Shown here piece by piece: positions 52,746-61,505 of a DNA stretch of 64,000 bases (position 1 is its first letter; the number at the start of each line of letters is the position of its first letter). A program made the translations under genes and the position numbers. Source of the DNA: [Candidatus Thermochlorobacteriaceae] bacterium GBChlB (GTDB lineage Bacteria; Bacteroidota; Chlorobiia; Chlorobiales; Thermochlorobacteraceae); assembly GCA_000724175.1 (NCBI GenBank), contig JPGV01000023.1, positions 1 to 64,000 of the forward strand. The letters run 5' to 3'. A model generated the notes under the pieces. The model worked only from the letters and a program-made list of their open reading frames with translations. It had not been told where the DNA came from and ran no database searches.

Positions 52746-53447
52746 ATGCAGTTGGAAGTAACAATCAAGCGGTTCAATCCCGAAAAGGATACCGCGCCGC
52801 ACGCTCAAACCTTCAAGGTGGAAGCCGAACCCATGGAGCGCGTGCTCGATGTGCTTAATAAAATTAAGTGGGAACAAGACGGCACGCTTACCTACCGAAA
52901 ATCATGCGCCCACGGCGTTTGCGGTAGTGATGCCATGATGATCAACGGCGAGAACCGCCTTGCCTGTGTTACACTTGTCAAAGACCTTCGCACGACGAAA
53001 ATCACCGTTGAACCTGTGCCGGGCGCATCGGTGATTAAAGATTTGGTGATTGATATGAACGGCTTTTGGCGCAAGTATGAAGCCATTATGCCGTATCTGG
53101 TCAACGACGACCCAGCGCCAGAAATCGAGCGGTATCAAAGTGCGAAAGACCAAGAAATCATTGAAGAATCCACTCGGTGCATTTTGTGCGGCGCCTGTTC
53201 GTTCTCTTGCCCATCGACATGGAGCGACGAAGAGTATCTCGGTCCTGCCGCCTTGCTCAAAGCGTATCGCTTTATTTTTGACACGCGCGACCAAGCCGCC
53301 GACGCCCGCTTGAAAATTATCGATAACAATAAAGGTCTCTGGAAGTGCTATACGATTTTCAACTGCGTGCAAGCCTGCCCGAAGGAAATCGATATCACCA
53401 AACACATTAGCGCGCTCAAACGCAAGGTCGTCAGCGAACAATACTAA
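52746..53447 (+). CDS. sdhB: Succinate dehydrogenase/fumarate reductase iron-sulfur subunit
   Basis: The protein has 233 residues and carries electrons between FAD and quinone in the succinate dehydrogenase complex. The [2Fe-2S] site has cysteines 54, 59 and 74 with the usual aspartate (D62) in CGSD. The second cluster has cysteines 145, 148 and 151 in CILCGACSFSC. The third uses C155, C201 and C207, with C211 completing the [4Fe-4S] site. All are present, so it should hold three clusters. It lies directly after the chlorosome-type ferredoxin gene and before a strong terminator. Genes for subunits A and C/D are not in the window, so the operon is broken up. Confidence 0.95.
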   Translation: MQLEVTIKRFNPEKDTAPHAQTFKVEAEPMERVLDVLNKIKWEQDGTLTYRKSCAHGVCGSDAMMINGENRLACVTLVKDLRTTKITVEPVPGASVIKDLVIDMNGFWRKYEAIMPYLVNDDPAPEIERYQSAKDQEIIEESTRCILCGACSFSCPSTWSDEEYLGPAALLKAYRFIFDTRDQAADARLKIIDNNKGLWKCYTIFNCVQACPKEIDITKHISALKRKVVSEQY

Positions 53448-53492
53448 TTTGGACACGGCGCACTTGAACGGCACAGTCATAGAATTTCCAGA

Positions 53493-53529
53493 GGCTACTC
53501 GATGCCACAACGCATTGAGTAGCCTTTTT
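53493..53529 (+). terminator. Strong intrinsic terminator after sdhB
   Basis: GGCTACTCGATGC pairs with GCATTGAGTAGCC (13 bp, one G-T wobble) around a 6-base loop, followed by five T. It lies 46 bases past the sdhB stop and separates the ferredoxin/sdhB pair from alanine dehydrogenase. Confidence 0.9.
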
Positions 53530-53569
53530 CTTTTACATCGTTTATTTTTTTTAACGCTCATGCTTGCCA

Positions 53570-54793
53570 ATGCCATACACCAGCGATTTCGGATACATGG
53601 ACTTTGATTTCGGCGTCGAGACGCTCGAGAAACTCGTCATGAAATCCGAGCGAAAGATGCACATCGATTTGGGCGTTCCGAAAGAGAACACCGCCGACGA
53701 ACGCCGAGTGGCGATTGCGCCATCGGGCGTGCGCATTCTTTCCGAGCAGGGGCATAAAGTCTGCGTCGAGCGCAACGCAGGCGAGCATTGCAATTTCACC
53801 AACGACGAATACGCGGACGCGGGCGCGGAAATCCTTGATTCCGTCGAAGACCTTTACAAACGCTCGAATGTCATCGTTAAAGTCGCTGCGCCGCTTCCAT
53901 TCGAGTATGATCTGCTCCAGCGTGGTCAGGTTATTATTTCGGCGTTGCACTTAGGCAGCGTGAAGGTCGATTATGTTCAAACCGTTCTGCAACGCAGCGT
54001 AACGGGACTTGCGTATGAATTTATCGAGACGCGCGACGGCGAACTTCCGATTGTGCGTTCAATGAGCGAAATCGCTGGTGCGCTTGCGGTTCAAACCGCA
54101 GCAAAGTATCTGGAAACCGGCAATGGCGGACGCGGCATCTTGCTCGGCGGCGTGGCAGGCGTGCCGCCAGCAATCGTGGTCATTATCGGCGCAGGAACAG
54201 TCGGACACTACGCGGCACAAGCGGCGCTGGGGTTAGGCGCGCAGGTTATCGTCATTGACAAAGAACTCAACCGCCTACGCCGCTTCGAGACGATATTTAA
54301 CCGACGCATTACAACCGCGATTGCTAACGAACATTACATCTCCAAAGCCGCGAAAGTCGCCGACGTGATGATTGGCGCGCTCAACCCACGCTCAAAACCG
54401 ATGAAGCCCGTTGTGAGCGAAGAAACCGTTATGACGATGCAAAAAGGCTCGGTGATTATCGATGTCTCGATTGACCAAGGCGGCTGTTTCGAGACCAGTT
54501 CGCGCACAACGCATAGCAACCCGACATTTACGAAATACGGCGTTACGCATTACTGCGTGCCGAACATGCCGTCGGTCGTGGCGCGCACCGCATCTTACGC
54601 ACTTACCAATGCGCTCATTCCTTTCATCGTTAAAATCGGCGAATACGCCAGCATTTCCGATGCGCTCTGGAAAAGCACCAGCCTTCGAAACGGCACCTAC
54701 GCCTACAAAGGCTACCTGACGAAAAAAGTGCTTGCCGATTTATCTGGTCTCACCTTTCGCGAAGTCCAAATGCTGCTCGCAACCGATATGTAA
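53570..54793 (+). CDS. ald: Alanine dehydrogenase
   Basis: The enzyme interconverts alanine and pyruvate plus ammonia with NAD+. The 407-residue protein from the ATG at 53570 has LGVPKENTADERRVAIAPSGVRIL near residue 35 and the Rossmann motif VVIIGAGTVGHYAAQAALGLGAQVIVID. QGGCFETSSRTTHSNPTFTKYGVTHYCVPNMPSVVARTASYALTNAL follows, the region that distinguishes it from transhydrogenase alpha. The N-terminus is about 33 residues longer than in most relatives (MPYTSDFGYMDFDFGVETLE), so an internal Met before HIDLGVPKEN could be the start. It faces the SbcD-like gene. Confidence 0.93.
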   Translation: MPYTSDFGYMDFDFGVETLEKLVMKSERKMHIDLGVPKENTADERRVAIAPSGVRILSEQGHKVCVERNAGEHCNFTNDEYADAGAEILDSVEDLYKRSNVIVKVAAPLPFEYDLLQRGQVIISALHLGSVKVDYVQTVLQRSVTGLAYEFIETRDGELPIVRSMSEIAGALAVQTAAKYLETGNGGRGILLGGVAGVPPAIVVIIGAGTVGHYAAQAALGLGAQVIVIDKELNRLRRFETIFNRRITTAIANEHYISKAAKVADVMIGALNPRSKPMKPVVSEETVMTMQKGSVIIDVSIDQGGCFETSSRTTHSNPTFTKYGVTHYCVPNMPSVVARTASYALTNALIPFIVKIGEYASISDALWKSTSLRNGTYAYKGYLTKKVLADLSGLTFREVQMLLATDM

Positions 54794-54824
54794 CGCCGCC
54801 AGCAACACCGTTCTCCCAAACGTT

Positions 54825-56060
54825 TTAGCTTATTTTTTCTATTTCTCCCTCTATTGCATCGGCTTTGGCGAGCAGTTTATCTTTTATCGGTTGAAGGTCG
54901 GGGCGCTCCAAAATGTATTTCTCCAACGCCTCGCGCGTCGTCATCGCGCGGGTGATTTGCGTGGCGCGGCGTCGCTCAACTTCCTCGTCCGACATGATAT
55001 TGATTTCCGCAATTGACCACGCGCCTGAAAGCAATTCTTTGACGTCTCTCTGCGACAAGTCTTTTCGCTGGTCGCTCGTGCACTCAATGCGCACGCGCAC
55101 AATTGCGTCTTGAATGTTTTTCTTCGCAATCGCTTCTTTGACTTTTTCCAACGGCGCATCGCTTGACTTCACCGATACTTCAATTGAGATGAACTCGCGC
55201 GCAGGCGTTTGGATATGTCGATACGAGGCTTTTTTCTCATGGTCAATTTCAACGATGACAAAGCCTTTGGGCTGCTTCCATTCCGAAAAACTCACTCGTT
55301 CGATGCTGCCCGAATAGACGACCGGCGGCGTTTCGCCCAAGTTCAAATCTTGATGCTTGTGAATATGCCCCAGCGCAACATAGCTAAACTCTTTTTTGGC
55401 GAGCGCGCTGACGGCGAACAGCGGGTCTTTGGTGTCGAAAATCACTTCCGATTTTTCCGACACCTCCGCGCCCTGCACATGCAAGTGCGCCGCCAGAATT
55501 ACCGGATACGCCAGTCTTTCCTCGCGAATCCGCTCGGCTTCGGCATCAATGAAGTTCGAGTAGGCTTCGTAAATGAGCTGCTTCAACTCCTCTGGTTTTT
55601 TATCAGCGTGTTCTCCTTTCGTAAACAAGTTGCTGCGCATTGCCCAAGGCAGCCCGACGATTCTGAGCCGCCCCGACTTGGTTTGAATGTCCTCTGCATC
55701 AGGTTTCGTGAACAGCCGCACCATGCCGTGCAAATCGGGAAAAATTTGAATCGAGTTCGCCTTTCCGAAAGACCCCGGATTATCATGGTTGCCGACGAGC
55801 ATCACGACGGGAATTTGTTTGTCTAAAATCGGTCGAAGCGCGCGGGCGAAAATGCGTTGTTCGGTCGGCGTTGGCGTTGAGTCCCGATAGGCGTCGCCAC
55901 AAAAGAGAAACAAATCCACTTCTTCCTCAATAGCAACGCTTACCATGTGTTTGAAACATTTTTCAAAATCGAGCAACCGCGAGTTGAGTCCCGTTTTTGC
56001 ATCGAGCCGTCCGTGTGTGTCGTAGCCAATGTGAATATCTGCTGTGTGTAAAATTTTCAT
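54825..56060 (-). CDS. DNA repair exonuclease, SbcD/Mre11-like
   Basis: The protein has 411 residues. Metallophosphatase motifs of Mre11 are intact: HTADIHIG at the start, DLFLFCGDAYRD, VVMLVGNHDNPG, ILAAHLHVQGA and YVALGHIHKHQ. The C-terminal part corresponds to the capping domain (VVYSGSIERVSFSEWKQPKGFVIVEID). SbcD works with the ATPase SbcC to open DNA ends and hairpins; no sbcC gene follows in this window, so the partner must lie elsewhere. Its start overlaps the stop of the DCC-type gene by 4 bases. It is convergent with alanine dehydrogenase. Confidence 0.93.
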   Translation of the reverse strand: MKILHTADIHIGYDTHGRLDAKTGLNSRLLDFEKCFKHMVSVAIEEEVDLFLFCGDAYRDSTPTPTEQRIFARALRPILDKQIPVVMLVGNHDNPGSFGKANSIQIFPDLHGMVRLFTKPDAEDIQTKSGRLRIVGLPWAMRSNLFTKGEHADKKPEELKQLIYEAYSNFIDAEAERIREERLAYPVILAAHLHVQGAEVSEKSEVIFDTKDPLFAVSALAKKEFSYVALGHIHKHQDLNLGETPPVVYSGSIERVSFSEWKQPKGFVIVEIDHEKKASYRHIQTPAREFISIEVSVKSSDAPLEKVKEAIAKKNIQDAIVRVRIECTSDQRKDLSQRDVKELLSGAWSIAEINIMSDEEVERRRATQITRAMTTREALEKYILERPDLQPIKDKLLAKADAIEGEIEKIS

Positions 56061-56470
56061 ATTGTTTTTTCAGAGGTTGATTGCGCCTGCTTGCCGCTTT
56101 CTGAAACGTAACATTCGTCTGAACATCCAAACACTCGATAGCGGTTTTCGGCAATGGTTTTGTAAAGCGATTCGCCGAGCGACGTCGCAAAGAATCCCGC
56201 GCCGAGTTTTAAGAGCGGAAACACATCGCTGAGTTTCTCGACCGCCGCGCCTGCCACAAAGACGCTGCCTGATGCATCAATGACATGCAATGCCTGTCGA
56301 AGCTTGTCAGGATTGAGTTTATAGGCAGTAATAAGTTCGCCTGCTTGTTGGAACGGCACAAAGGTCATTCGGTAGCCGTTTTGCTCGCGGTTCATTGGCT
56401 CTAAGAACTTCACGAGCCGAATGCACATCTTGCACTGTCCGTCGTAAATCAGGATTGGCAGGTTTGGCAT
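56057..56470 (-). CDS. DUF393 (DCC family) thiol-disulfide oxidoreductase-like protein
   Basis: The protein has 137 residues. The start PILIYDGQCKMCIRLVKFL shows the DGxCxxC motif that gives the DCC family its name (cysteines 13 and 16), and MTFVPFQQAGELITAY and DVFPLLKLGAGFFATSL follow as in the family. The predicted fold is thioredoxin-like, with redox activity inferred. A C-terminal segment (NRYRVFGCSDECYVSESGKQ) adds a CxxxC pair. It is coupled to the SbcD-like gene by a 4-base overlap, a link whose meaning is unclear. Confidence 0.85.
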   Translation of the reverse strand: MPNLPILIYDGQCKMCIRLVKFLEPMNREQNGYRMTFVPFQQAGELITAYKLNPDKLRQALHVIDASGSVFVAGAAVEKLSDVFPLLKLGAGFFATSLGESLYKTIAENRYRVFGCSDECYVSESGKQAQSTSEKTI

Positions 56471-56524
56471 ATCACACTTCGTTTTATCGCGGCTGTTTGT
56501 CTCTCTGCTTGCTCGATTTTGGCG

Positions 56525-57769
56525 TTACTTCGGCAGCCAATGCAGCACGACGCGCCCGCTTGTAAAATACCGCTCTGCGACGCGCCGAATTTCATCGGTC
56601 GTTACGCGCTCCGCTTTTTGAAGCTCTTGATTGATTTCGCCTGCGTTCCCGAAAAACGTGTGGAAATACGCCAAGTTGTCCGCCACGCTCATCACGGTTG
56701 AAAACCCGCGCAAGAGTGCGACTTCGTTGGCGTTCTTTACTTTTTGAAGTTCCTCCTCGCTAACGCCGCTGGTAATCAATTGGTGCAATTCCTCGTCGAA
56801 GGCTTTTTCAAGGGTGTCGAGCGAGACGCCTTGCGCTGCAATCAGGTTGACGAAAAAGAGTCCTTGATGCTCCGCTGGCGCGGAAAAAATGTTCACCGAC
56901 TGCGCCAGACGCTTTTCATGCACCAGCGTTTTGTAAATGCGCGAACTACGCCCGTCGGACAATACTCGGCTGATGAGACCGAGCGTATCGGCATCGGGAC
57001 TTTTGACATTGCAAATTCGATACGCCATAAACACGCCGCCGAGTTGCACATTGTCGTAAATCGTTTGCCGAATTTCATCAACGAGCGGCAGGTCGTCATC
57101 TATGGGTCGTTCAAACGACGCACCGCGCGGAATCTCACCGAAGTATTTCTCGACTGCCTCTCGCGCCTTGTCAGGATTGACATCTCCGGCAATCACGAGC
57201 GTCGCGTTATTCGGCGCGTAAAAAGTTTTGTAAAAATTTTGCACATCGTCGAGCGTGGCGTTGTCCAAGTGTTCCATCGAGCCAATGGTCGTCCAGCGAT
57301 ACGGGTGTTTGATGTAGGCGTGTTTGTGCAAGTGTTCATAGACCGTTCCGTAGGGCGCATTGTCGTAGCGCAGGCGGCGCTCTTCCTTAACGACCTGCCG
57401 CTGGTTCTCGAAATTTTCCGCGCTGACATCGAGGCTCATCATACGGTCGGACTCGAGCCACAAGCCAAGTTTGAGTTCACTTGCAGGTAAGGTCTCGAAG
57501 TAGTTCGTGCGGTCTTCGTTGGTTGTGCCGTTGAGATTTCCGCCCGCTTTCTGAATGTAGGAGAAGTGTTCTGTTTTGCCAACATGGCGCGACCCTTGAA
57601 ACATCAAATGCTCGAAAAGATGCGCAAAGCCTGTGCGTTCAGGATGTTCGTTTTTCGAGCCAACGTGATACCAAAGGTTCAGCGCGACAATCGGCGTATC
57701 GTGGTTTTCATGCACAATGCAATGTAAGCCGTTGCTTAAATCAAACTCAACAAATTCGATGGGTTTCAT
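56525..57769 (-). CDS. M16 family zinc metallopeptidase
   Basis: The protein has 414 residues. The inverted zinc motif HLFEH (H50, E53, H54) lies in GFAHLFEHLMFQGS, with a distant glutamate in NQRQVVKEERR completing the site. This is the pitrilysin/processing-peptidase family. The domain order (catalytic N half, inactive C half with LGLISRVLSDGRSSRIYKTLV) is normal and the length fits single-unit M16B enzymes. No signal peptide is seen, so it may be cytosolic or exported in another way. Substrate unknown. It is upstream of the DCC-type and SbcD-like genes, separated by 54 bases. Confidence 0.92.
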   Translation of the reverse strand: MKPIEFVEFDLSNGLHCIVHENHDTPIVALNLWYHVGSKNEHPERTGFAHLFEHLMFQGSRHVGKTEHFSYIQKAGGNLNGTTNEDRTNYFETLPASELKLGLWLESDRMMSLDVSAENFENQRQVVKEERRLRYDNAPYGTVYEHLHKHAYIKHPYRWTTIGSMEHLDNATLDDVQNFYKTFYAPNNATLVIAGDVNPDKAREAVEKYFGEIPRGASFERPIDDDLPLVDEIRQTIYDNVQLGGVFMAYRICNVKSPDADTLGLISRVLSDGRSSRIYKTLVHEKRLAQSVNIFSAPAEHQGLFFVNLIAAQGVSLDTLEKAFDEELHQLITSGVSEEELQKVKNANEVALLRGFSTVMSVADNLAYFHTFFGNAGEINQELQKAERVTTDEIRRVAERYFTSGRVVLHWLPK

Positions 57770-57865
57770 TGTGTTTTTCTGTTTTGCTCACTTGACTGTG
57801 GTAACGGATGCCAGTCGAGCATCGTTCTCGTCTTTCTTAGTGTCGGTCTTAGTCGCCCAACATAC

Positions 57866-57892
57866 AAAAGCCCGTTTGGTCAACGGGCTTTT
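57866..57892 (-). terminator. Strong intrinsic terminator after Ala/Pro-rich protein gene
   Basis: AAAAGCCCGTT and AACGGGCTTTT form a perfect 11-bp stem with a 5-base loop, T-rich on both sides. It lies 24 bases past the stop of the 157-residue protein gene and before the M16 gene. Its quality suggests a well-expressed monocistronic message. Confidence 0.88.
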
Positions 57893-57915
57893 CTTGAAAA
57901 TTTTTCGGCGTGATG

Positions 57916-58389
57916 TTACTTCATGCCAGCAACGGTTTTTAGAAACTTGATGCCGCCTTCAATGACTGCTGCGGGAATGCCAGAGACGGTTTTGAGTGCA
58001 AAGTAGGCTTCGTCAATCGCAGGCGGTTGACCGAAGACCGATGCAAGCCCATCGCCGTAGCCGTAGCGCTCGCCGTTGGGATTCGGAATTTTATTTTCAG
58101 CCGAAATCATAGAGCGCGAAGCGTCGCCTGTTGCTGCTATGGCGGGTGCCGCCTTCGGCGCGGGTTTCGCAGCGGCAGCTAGAGCGGGTTTCGCAGCGGC
58201 AGCTGGAGCGGGTTTCGCAGCAGCGGCTGGCGCAGCTTTCGGTGCGGCAGGTGCAGCCGCAGACGCGGGTTTCGGTTCGGCGGGTTCGGCTTTCGCGGCT
58301 GGCGCAGCCGCGGGCGCGGCTCCTGCTTGCTCCGCCGCCAGTTTCTTTTGCATCATTGGCGAAAGTTTCTTTGGAACTTGGTCAGCCAT
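57916..58389 (-). CDS. Ala/Pro/Lys-rich protein, unknown function, probably highly expressed
   Basis: The protein has 157 residues. A short conserved-looking start (DQVPKKLSPMMQKKLAAEQAG) leads into about 65 residues of Ala, Pro and Lys with repeated AAAAKPAP units. The C-terminal 60 residues look like a folded or amphipathic region (NPNGERYGYGDGLASVFGQP, then AYFALKTVSGIPAAVIEGGIKFL). There is no signal peptide. An AGGAGA ribosome site stands 5 bases before the ATG, among the best in this window, and a strong terminator follows, so expression should be high and separate. I do not recognise the family. A structural role, for example in the chlorosome or on membranes, is one guess. Confidence 0.75.
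   Translation of the reverse strand: MADQVPKKLSPMMQKKLAAEQAGAAPAAAPAAKAEPAEPKPASAAAPAAPKAAPAAAAKPAPAAAAKPALAAAAKPAPKAAPAIAATGDASRSMISAENKIPNPNGERYGYGDGLASVFGQPPAIDEAYFALKTVSGIPAAVIEGGIKFLKTVAGMK
58160..58231 (-). repeat. Three 24-base tandem repeats in Ala/Pro-rich gene
   Basis: Units at 58160, 58184 and 58208 share most of their 24 bases and code eight-residue Ala/Lys/Pro steps (KPAPAAAA-like). The frame is kept. This flexible linker could change length by slippage between strains. Confidence 0.8.
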
Positions 58390-58730
58390 AGAGGTCTCCT
58401 TTCAAGAATGAATACTCCAAATTTTGAATACGGCGCGTCGTTTGTTTTGGCGCGAACTGCCTTTGGAGAAAATTACGCCGAAGTCTGCGCCTTTCAAAAA
58501 GACAACCGCCTAAATTAGCGAGATTTTTTTTAGTTCAAAGACGATTTGACCGTTTTCATTGGTCTGTTGGGTCGCCGCCAAACTTTCGCGCCGAAATTCG
58601 CTTGCAATTCAGATGAAATTCTCTAAATTTTCCGCCTAACATTTGATGCAAAAATTGGCGTTCCGCTTAACTTTTTTAGGCAAAACGGCTGTTCATTACA
58701 CCTTTTCTCAACTTTCTTGCTGACAAAATT
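58390..58730. other. 341-base divergent intergenic region
   Basis: The gap lies between the divergent starts of the Ala/Pro-rich gene and the Lrp-type regulator, so it should hold both promoters. I see the strong ribosome site of the first gene at 58395-58401, AT-rich tracts near 58525 and 58670, and no convincing open frame, repeat or RNA structure. An Lrp operator may be here, but no clear palindrome was found. Confidence 0.55.
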
Positions 58731-59222
58731 ATGTCGTGGCATCTCGATAAAATCGACCTCAAGCTTTTGGAACTGCTCTGCGAGCGCGGACGCATTCGCC
58801 GCAATGAACTTGCCGAAGCGGTTGAACTCTCGATCCCCTCCGTCAGCGAGCGCTTGGAAAAATTGCAGACAAAAGGCGTCATCAAGGGCTACACCGCCAT
58901 CGTTGATACCAAAAAATTAGGCTACGACATCATGGCGTTCATTCGCGTCAATATCGACACCTCAAAACATTACCAAACATTTATTGCGCACATTCAAAAA
59001 GAGGACGAAATTTTGGAGTGCTATTCGGTTACAGGTGATGGCTCGCATCTTATCAAAGCCATTACGCAGGATACGACATCGCTTGAGCGGCTTTTGGCGC
59101 GGATTCAATCGTGGCAGGGCGTCAGCGGCACCATGACGAGCATCGTTCTCTCTGAAATTAAAAAGACAACTAAAATCAACTCGCAGAAAGCAATCAAACA
59201 TCTCGACAATCACAAAGATTGA
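58731..59222 (+). CDS. Lrp/AsnC family transcriptional regulator
   Basis: The protein has 163 residues. An N-terminal helix-turn-helix (LDKIDLKLLELLCERGRIRRNELAEAVELSIPSVSERLEKLQTKGVIKGYTAIVD) is followed by the ligand-binding RAM domain (FIRVNIDTSKHYQTFIAHI, ECYSVTGDGSHLIKAITQDTTSLERLL). Lrp-type proteins sense amino acids and control nitrogen and amino-acid genes. The glutamine synthetase III gene begins 80 bases downstream on the same strand, and alanine dehydrogenase is nearby, so local control of nitrogen assimilation is likely but inferred. It is divergent from the Ala/Pro-rich protein gene. Confidence 0.94.
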   Translation: MSWHLDKIDLKLLELLCERGRIRRNELAEAVELSIPSVSERLEKLQTKGVIKGYTAIVDTKKLGYDIMAFIRVNIDTSKHYQTFIAHIQKEDEILECYSVTGDGSHLIKAITQDTTSLERLLARIQSWQGVSGTMTSIVLSEIKKTTKINSQKAIKHLDNHKD

Positions 59223-59302
59223 AGTTATCTTTGCGCCGCCAATTGTTACCAGCCAATTCAAACGCTAAAAAATCATCAACGCTAAAACCGCAACGTTTCA
59301 CT

Positions 59303-61450
59303 ATGTCTCAAACCAACGGTCTCTCTTCGGCAGCTGCCAATTTTGGCAAGCTCACGTTCAATAAAGCTGTGATGGAGGCACGCCTGCCGAAACACGTCTT
59401 CGATTCTCTGATGCAAACCATTCATTCAGGTGAAACGCTCAATGCTGAACACGCAGGCATCATTGCTGAAACGCTTAAGCAGTGGGCGGTCGAGAACGGC
59501 GCAACGCACTACTGCCACTGGTTTCAACCGATGACTGGCTCGACGGCTGAAAAACATGATGCTTTTATTGCTTTCGACAAACAGGGCAATCTAATTGAGA
59601 AATTCTCTGGCAGCCAGCTCATTCAAGCCGAACCTGATGCATCGAGCTTTCCCTCGGGCGGCATTCGCTCGACTTTTGAAGCGCGCGGTTACACGGCTTG
59701 GGATCCCAGTTCGCCCGCCTTCCTGATGCGTTCTGCCAGCAGCGCGACGCTCTGTATTCCGTCGGTGTTTATTTCGTATCACGGCGAAGCGCTGGACGAG
59801 AAAACGCCGCTCCTGCGCTCAATGAACGCGCTCAGCAAATCTGCCGTTGCCCTGCTACACCTGCTTGGCAATAAAGCAGCTACAAAGGTAACCACCTATC
59901 TCGGCGCAGAACAAGAATACTTTTTGATTGATAAAGACCTCTACGAACAGCGTCCTGACCTTGTGATGTGCAATCGCACGTTACTCGGCAAATTGCCGCC
60001 GAAAAATCAGCAGCTCGAGGACCATTACTTCGGCTCGATTCCCGACTGTGTGCTGGACTTTATGCAAGAAGTTGAAGCCGAACTTTATGTGCTCGGCGTG
60101 CCTGCGAAAACGCGCCATAATGAAGTTGCGCCGCATCAGTTTGAAATCGCGCCGATTCACGAAGAAACGCCGCTCGCCGCCGACCACAATTTGCTCGTGA
60201 TGGAAATAATCCGTAAAGTCGCAGAACGCAACGGCTTCGCTTTGATTTTGCACGAAAAACCGTTTGCCGGCATCAACGGAAGTGGAAAGCACAACAACTG
60301 GTCGATGGGCGCAGATGTCGGCGGAAACTTGCTCGACCCCGGGGAAACGCCCGAATCCAATTTGCACTTTTTGGTCTTTCTCGTTGCCACGCTCAAAGCC
60401 GTTCACAAGCGCGCCGCCGTGCTTCGTGCCGCCATTGCCAATCCGGGCAACGACCACCGCTTGGGCGCAAACGAAGCGCCGCCCGCGATTATGTCGGTCT
60501 TTTTGGGCAACCAACTCGACCGCATCTTGAACATGATTGAGAAAGGCGAAGAGGTTAAATCGGGCGGACAGCAATACATCAATCTCGGCTTGCCGCAAAT
60601 TCCTGAACTAAGCAAAGACAACACCGACCGTAACCGCACCTCGCCTTTTGCTTTCACAGGAAATAAATTTGAGTTCCGCGCTGTGCCAGCGTCGATGCCA
60701 ATTGCCGTGCCGAACACCATACTTAACACTGTCGTTGCCGAAGCCATTGACGAACTTGCTGACTCGATTCGAAAAGAACTTGGCTCCGGCACCGACCTCA
60801 ATGCGGCAGTCATGACGGTCTTGCGCAAGGAAATTAAAGCCACCAAGCCCATACGATTCGAGGGCGACGGATACAGCGACGAGTGGGTGAAAGAAGCCAA
60901 AAAACGCGGCTTGCCGAATCATAAAACGCTGCCCGACGCCATGAAAATATGGCAAGATCAATCTACCCGTGCGGTGTTTGTCAAATACGGCGTCTTCACC
61001 GAAGAAGAAATCGACTCGCGCTACCACATCCGATTGGAGCAATATGTCAAAGCAATCGACATTGAAGCCAAGACGCTTCATCAGATGATTAAGACGCTGA
61101 TTCTGCCCGCGTGCATCCGATACCAAAGCGAAGTGGCAGATTCTTATGGCAGTTTGCTTGCCGTGGCCAAAGCCGCGAAGGTCTCGGCGACCGCCAAAGC
61201 CGCGCAAGCAACGGAACTGGCCGAACTCTCCGACGACGTCGCCGCGCTGATTGCCAAAACTAACGCGCTCGAGGCGGCGATTCAAAAGTTGCACAAAGGT
61301 GGCGACTTGGACGCGCACGCGGAGTTCTGCGCGAAAACATTGCTGCCCGCTATGAAAGCCGTGCGCGACATTGCCGATAAGTTGGAAGGCGAAATCGACC
61401 GCGACCTCTATCCCATGCCGACCTACGACGAGTTGCTGTTTCAATACTAG
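59303..61450 (+). CDS. glnN: Glutamine synthetase type III
   Basis: The enzyme makes glutamine from glutamate, ammonia and ATP. The 715-residue protein is the long GSIII form. It has THYCHWFQPMTGSTAEKHDAF, FPSGGIRSTFEARGYTAWDPSSPAF, TYLGAEQEYFLIDKDL, EVAPHQFEIAPIHEETPLAADHN, GINGSGKHNNWSMG and NRTSPFAFTGNKFEFRAVPAS. These hold the metal- and substrate-binding residues of the catalytic barrel. A long helical C-terminal segment ends the chain. The ATG at 59303 precedes the usual family start; the frame is open to 59219, which would overlap the Lrp stop. No glnB or glnE is near. The Lrp gene upstream may control it. Confidence 0.96.
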   Translation: MSQTNGLSSAAANFGKLTFNKAVMEARLPKHVFDSLMQTIHSGETLNAEHAGIIAETLKQWAVENGATHYCHWFQPMTGSTAEKHDAFIAFDKQGNLIEKFSGSQLIQAEPDASSFPSGGIRSTFEARGYTAWDPSSPAFLMRSASSATLCIPSVFISYHGEALDEKTPLLRSMNALSKSAVALLHLLGNKAATKVTTYLGAEQEYFLIDKDLYEQRPDLVMCNRTLLGKLPPKNQQLEDHYFGSIPDCVLDFMQEVEAELYVLGVPAKTRHNEVAPHQFEIAPIHEETPLAADHNLLVMEIIRKVAERNGFALILHEKPFAGINGSGKHNNWSMGADVGGNLLDPGETPESNLHFLVFLVATLKAVHKRAAVLRAAIANPGNDHRLGANEAPPAIMSVFLGNQLDRILNMIEKGEEVKSGGQQYINLGLPQIPELSKDNTDRNRTSPFAFTGNKFEFRAVPASMPIAVPNTILNTVVAEAIDELADSIRKELGSGTDLNAAVMTVLRKEIKATKPIRFEGDGYSDEWVKEAKKRGLPNHKTLPDAMKIWQDQSTRAVFVKYGVFTEEEIDSRYHIRLEQYVKAIDIEAKTLHQMIKTLILPACIRYQSEVADSYGSLLAVAKAAKVSATAKAAQATELAELSDDVAALIAKTNALEAAIQKLHKGGDLDAHAEFCAKTLLPAMKAVRDIADKLEGEIDRDLYPMPTYDELLFQY

Positions 61451-61505
61451 GTCGTGTATCACAGTTGTGCTGACGGCGACACACTGCCAGCGCCGCTGAA
61501 CCATA

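Noticed and set aside
58160-58231. Regulatory tandem repeats
   Set aside because: They are inside the Ala/Pro-rich gene and keep its frame, so protein linker expansion explains them.
58408-58518. A short plus-strand frame beginning NTPNFEYG in the divergent gap
   Set aside because: It has only about 36 codons, no family features and lies over the probable promoter of the Ala/Pro-rich gene.
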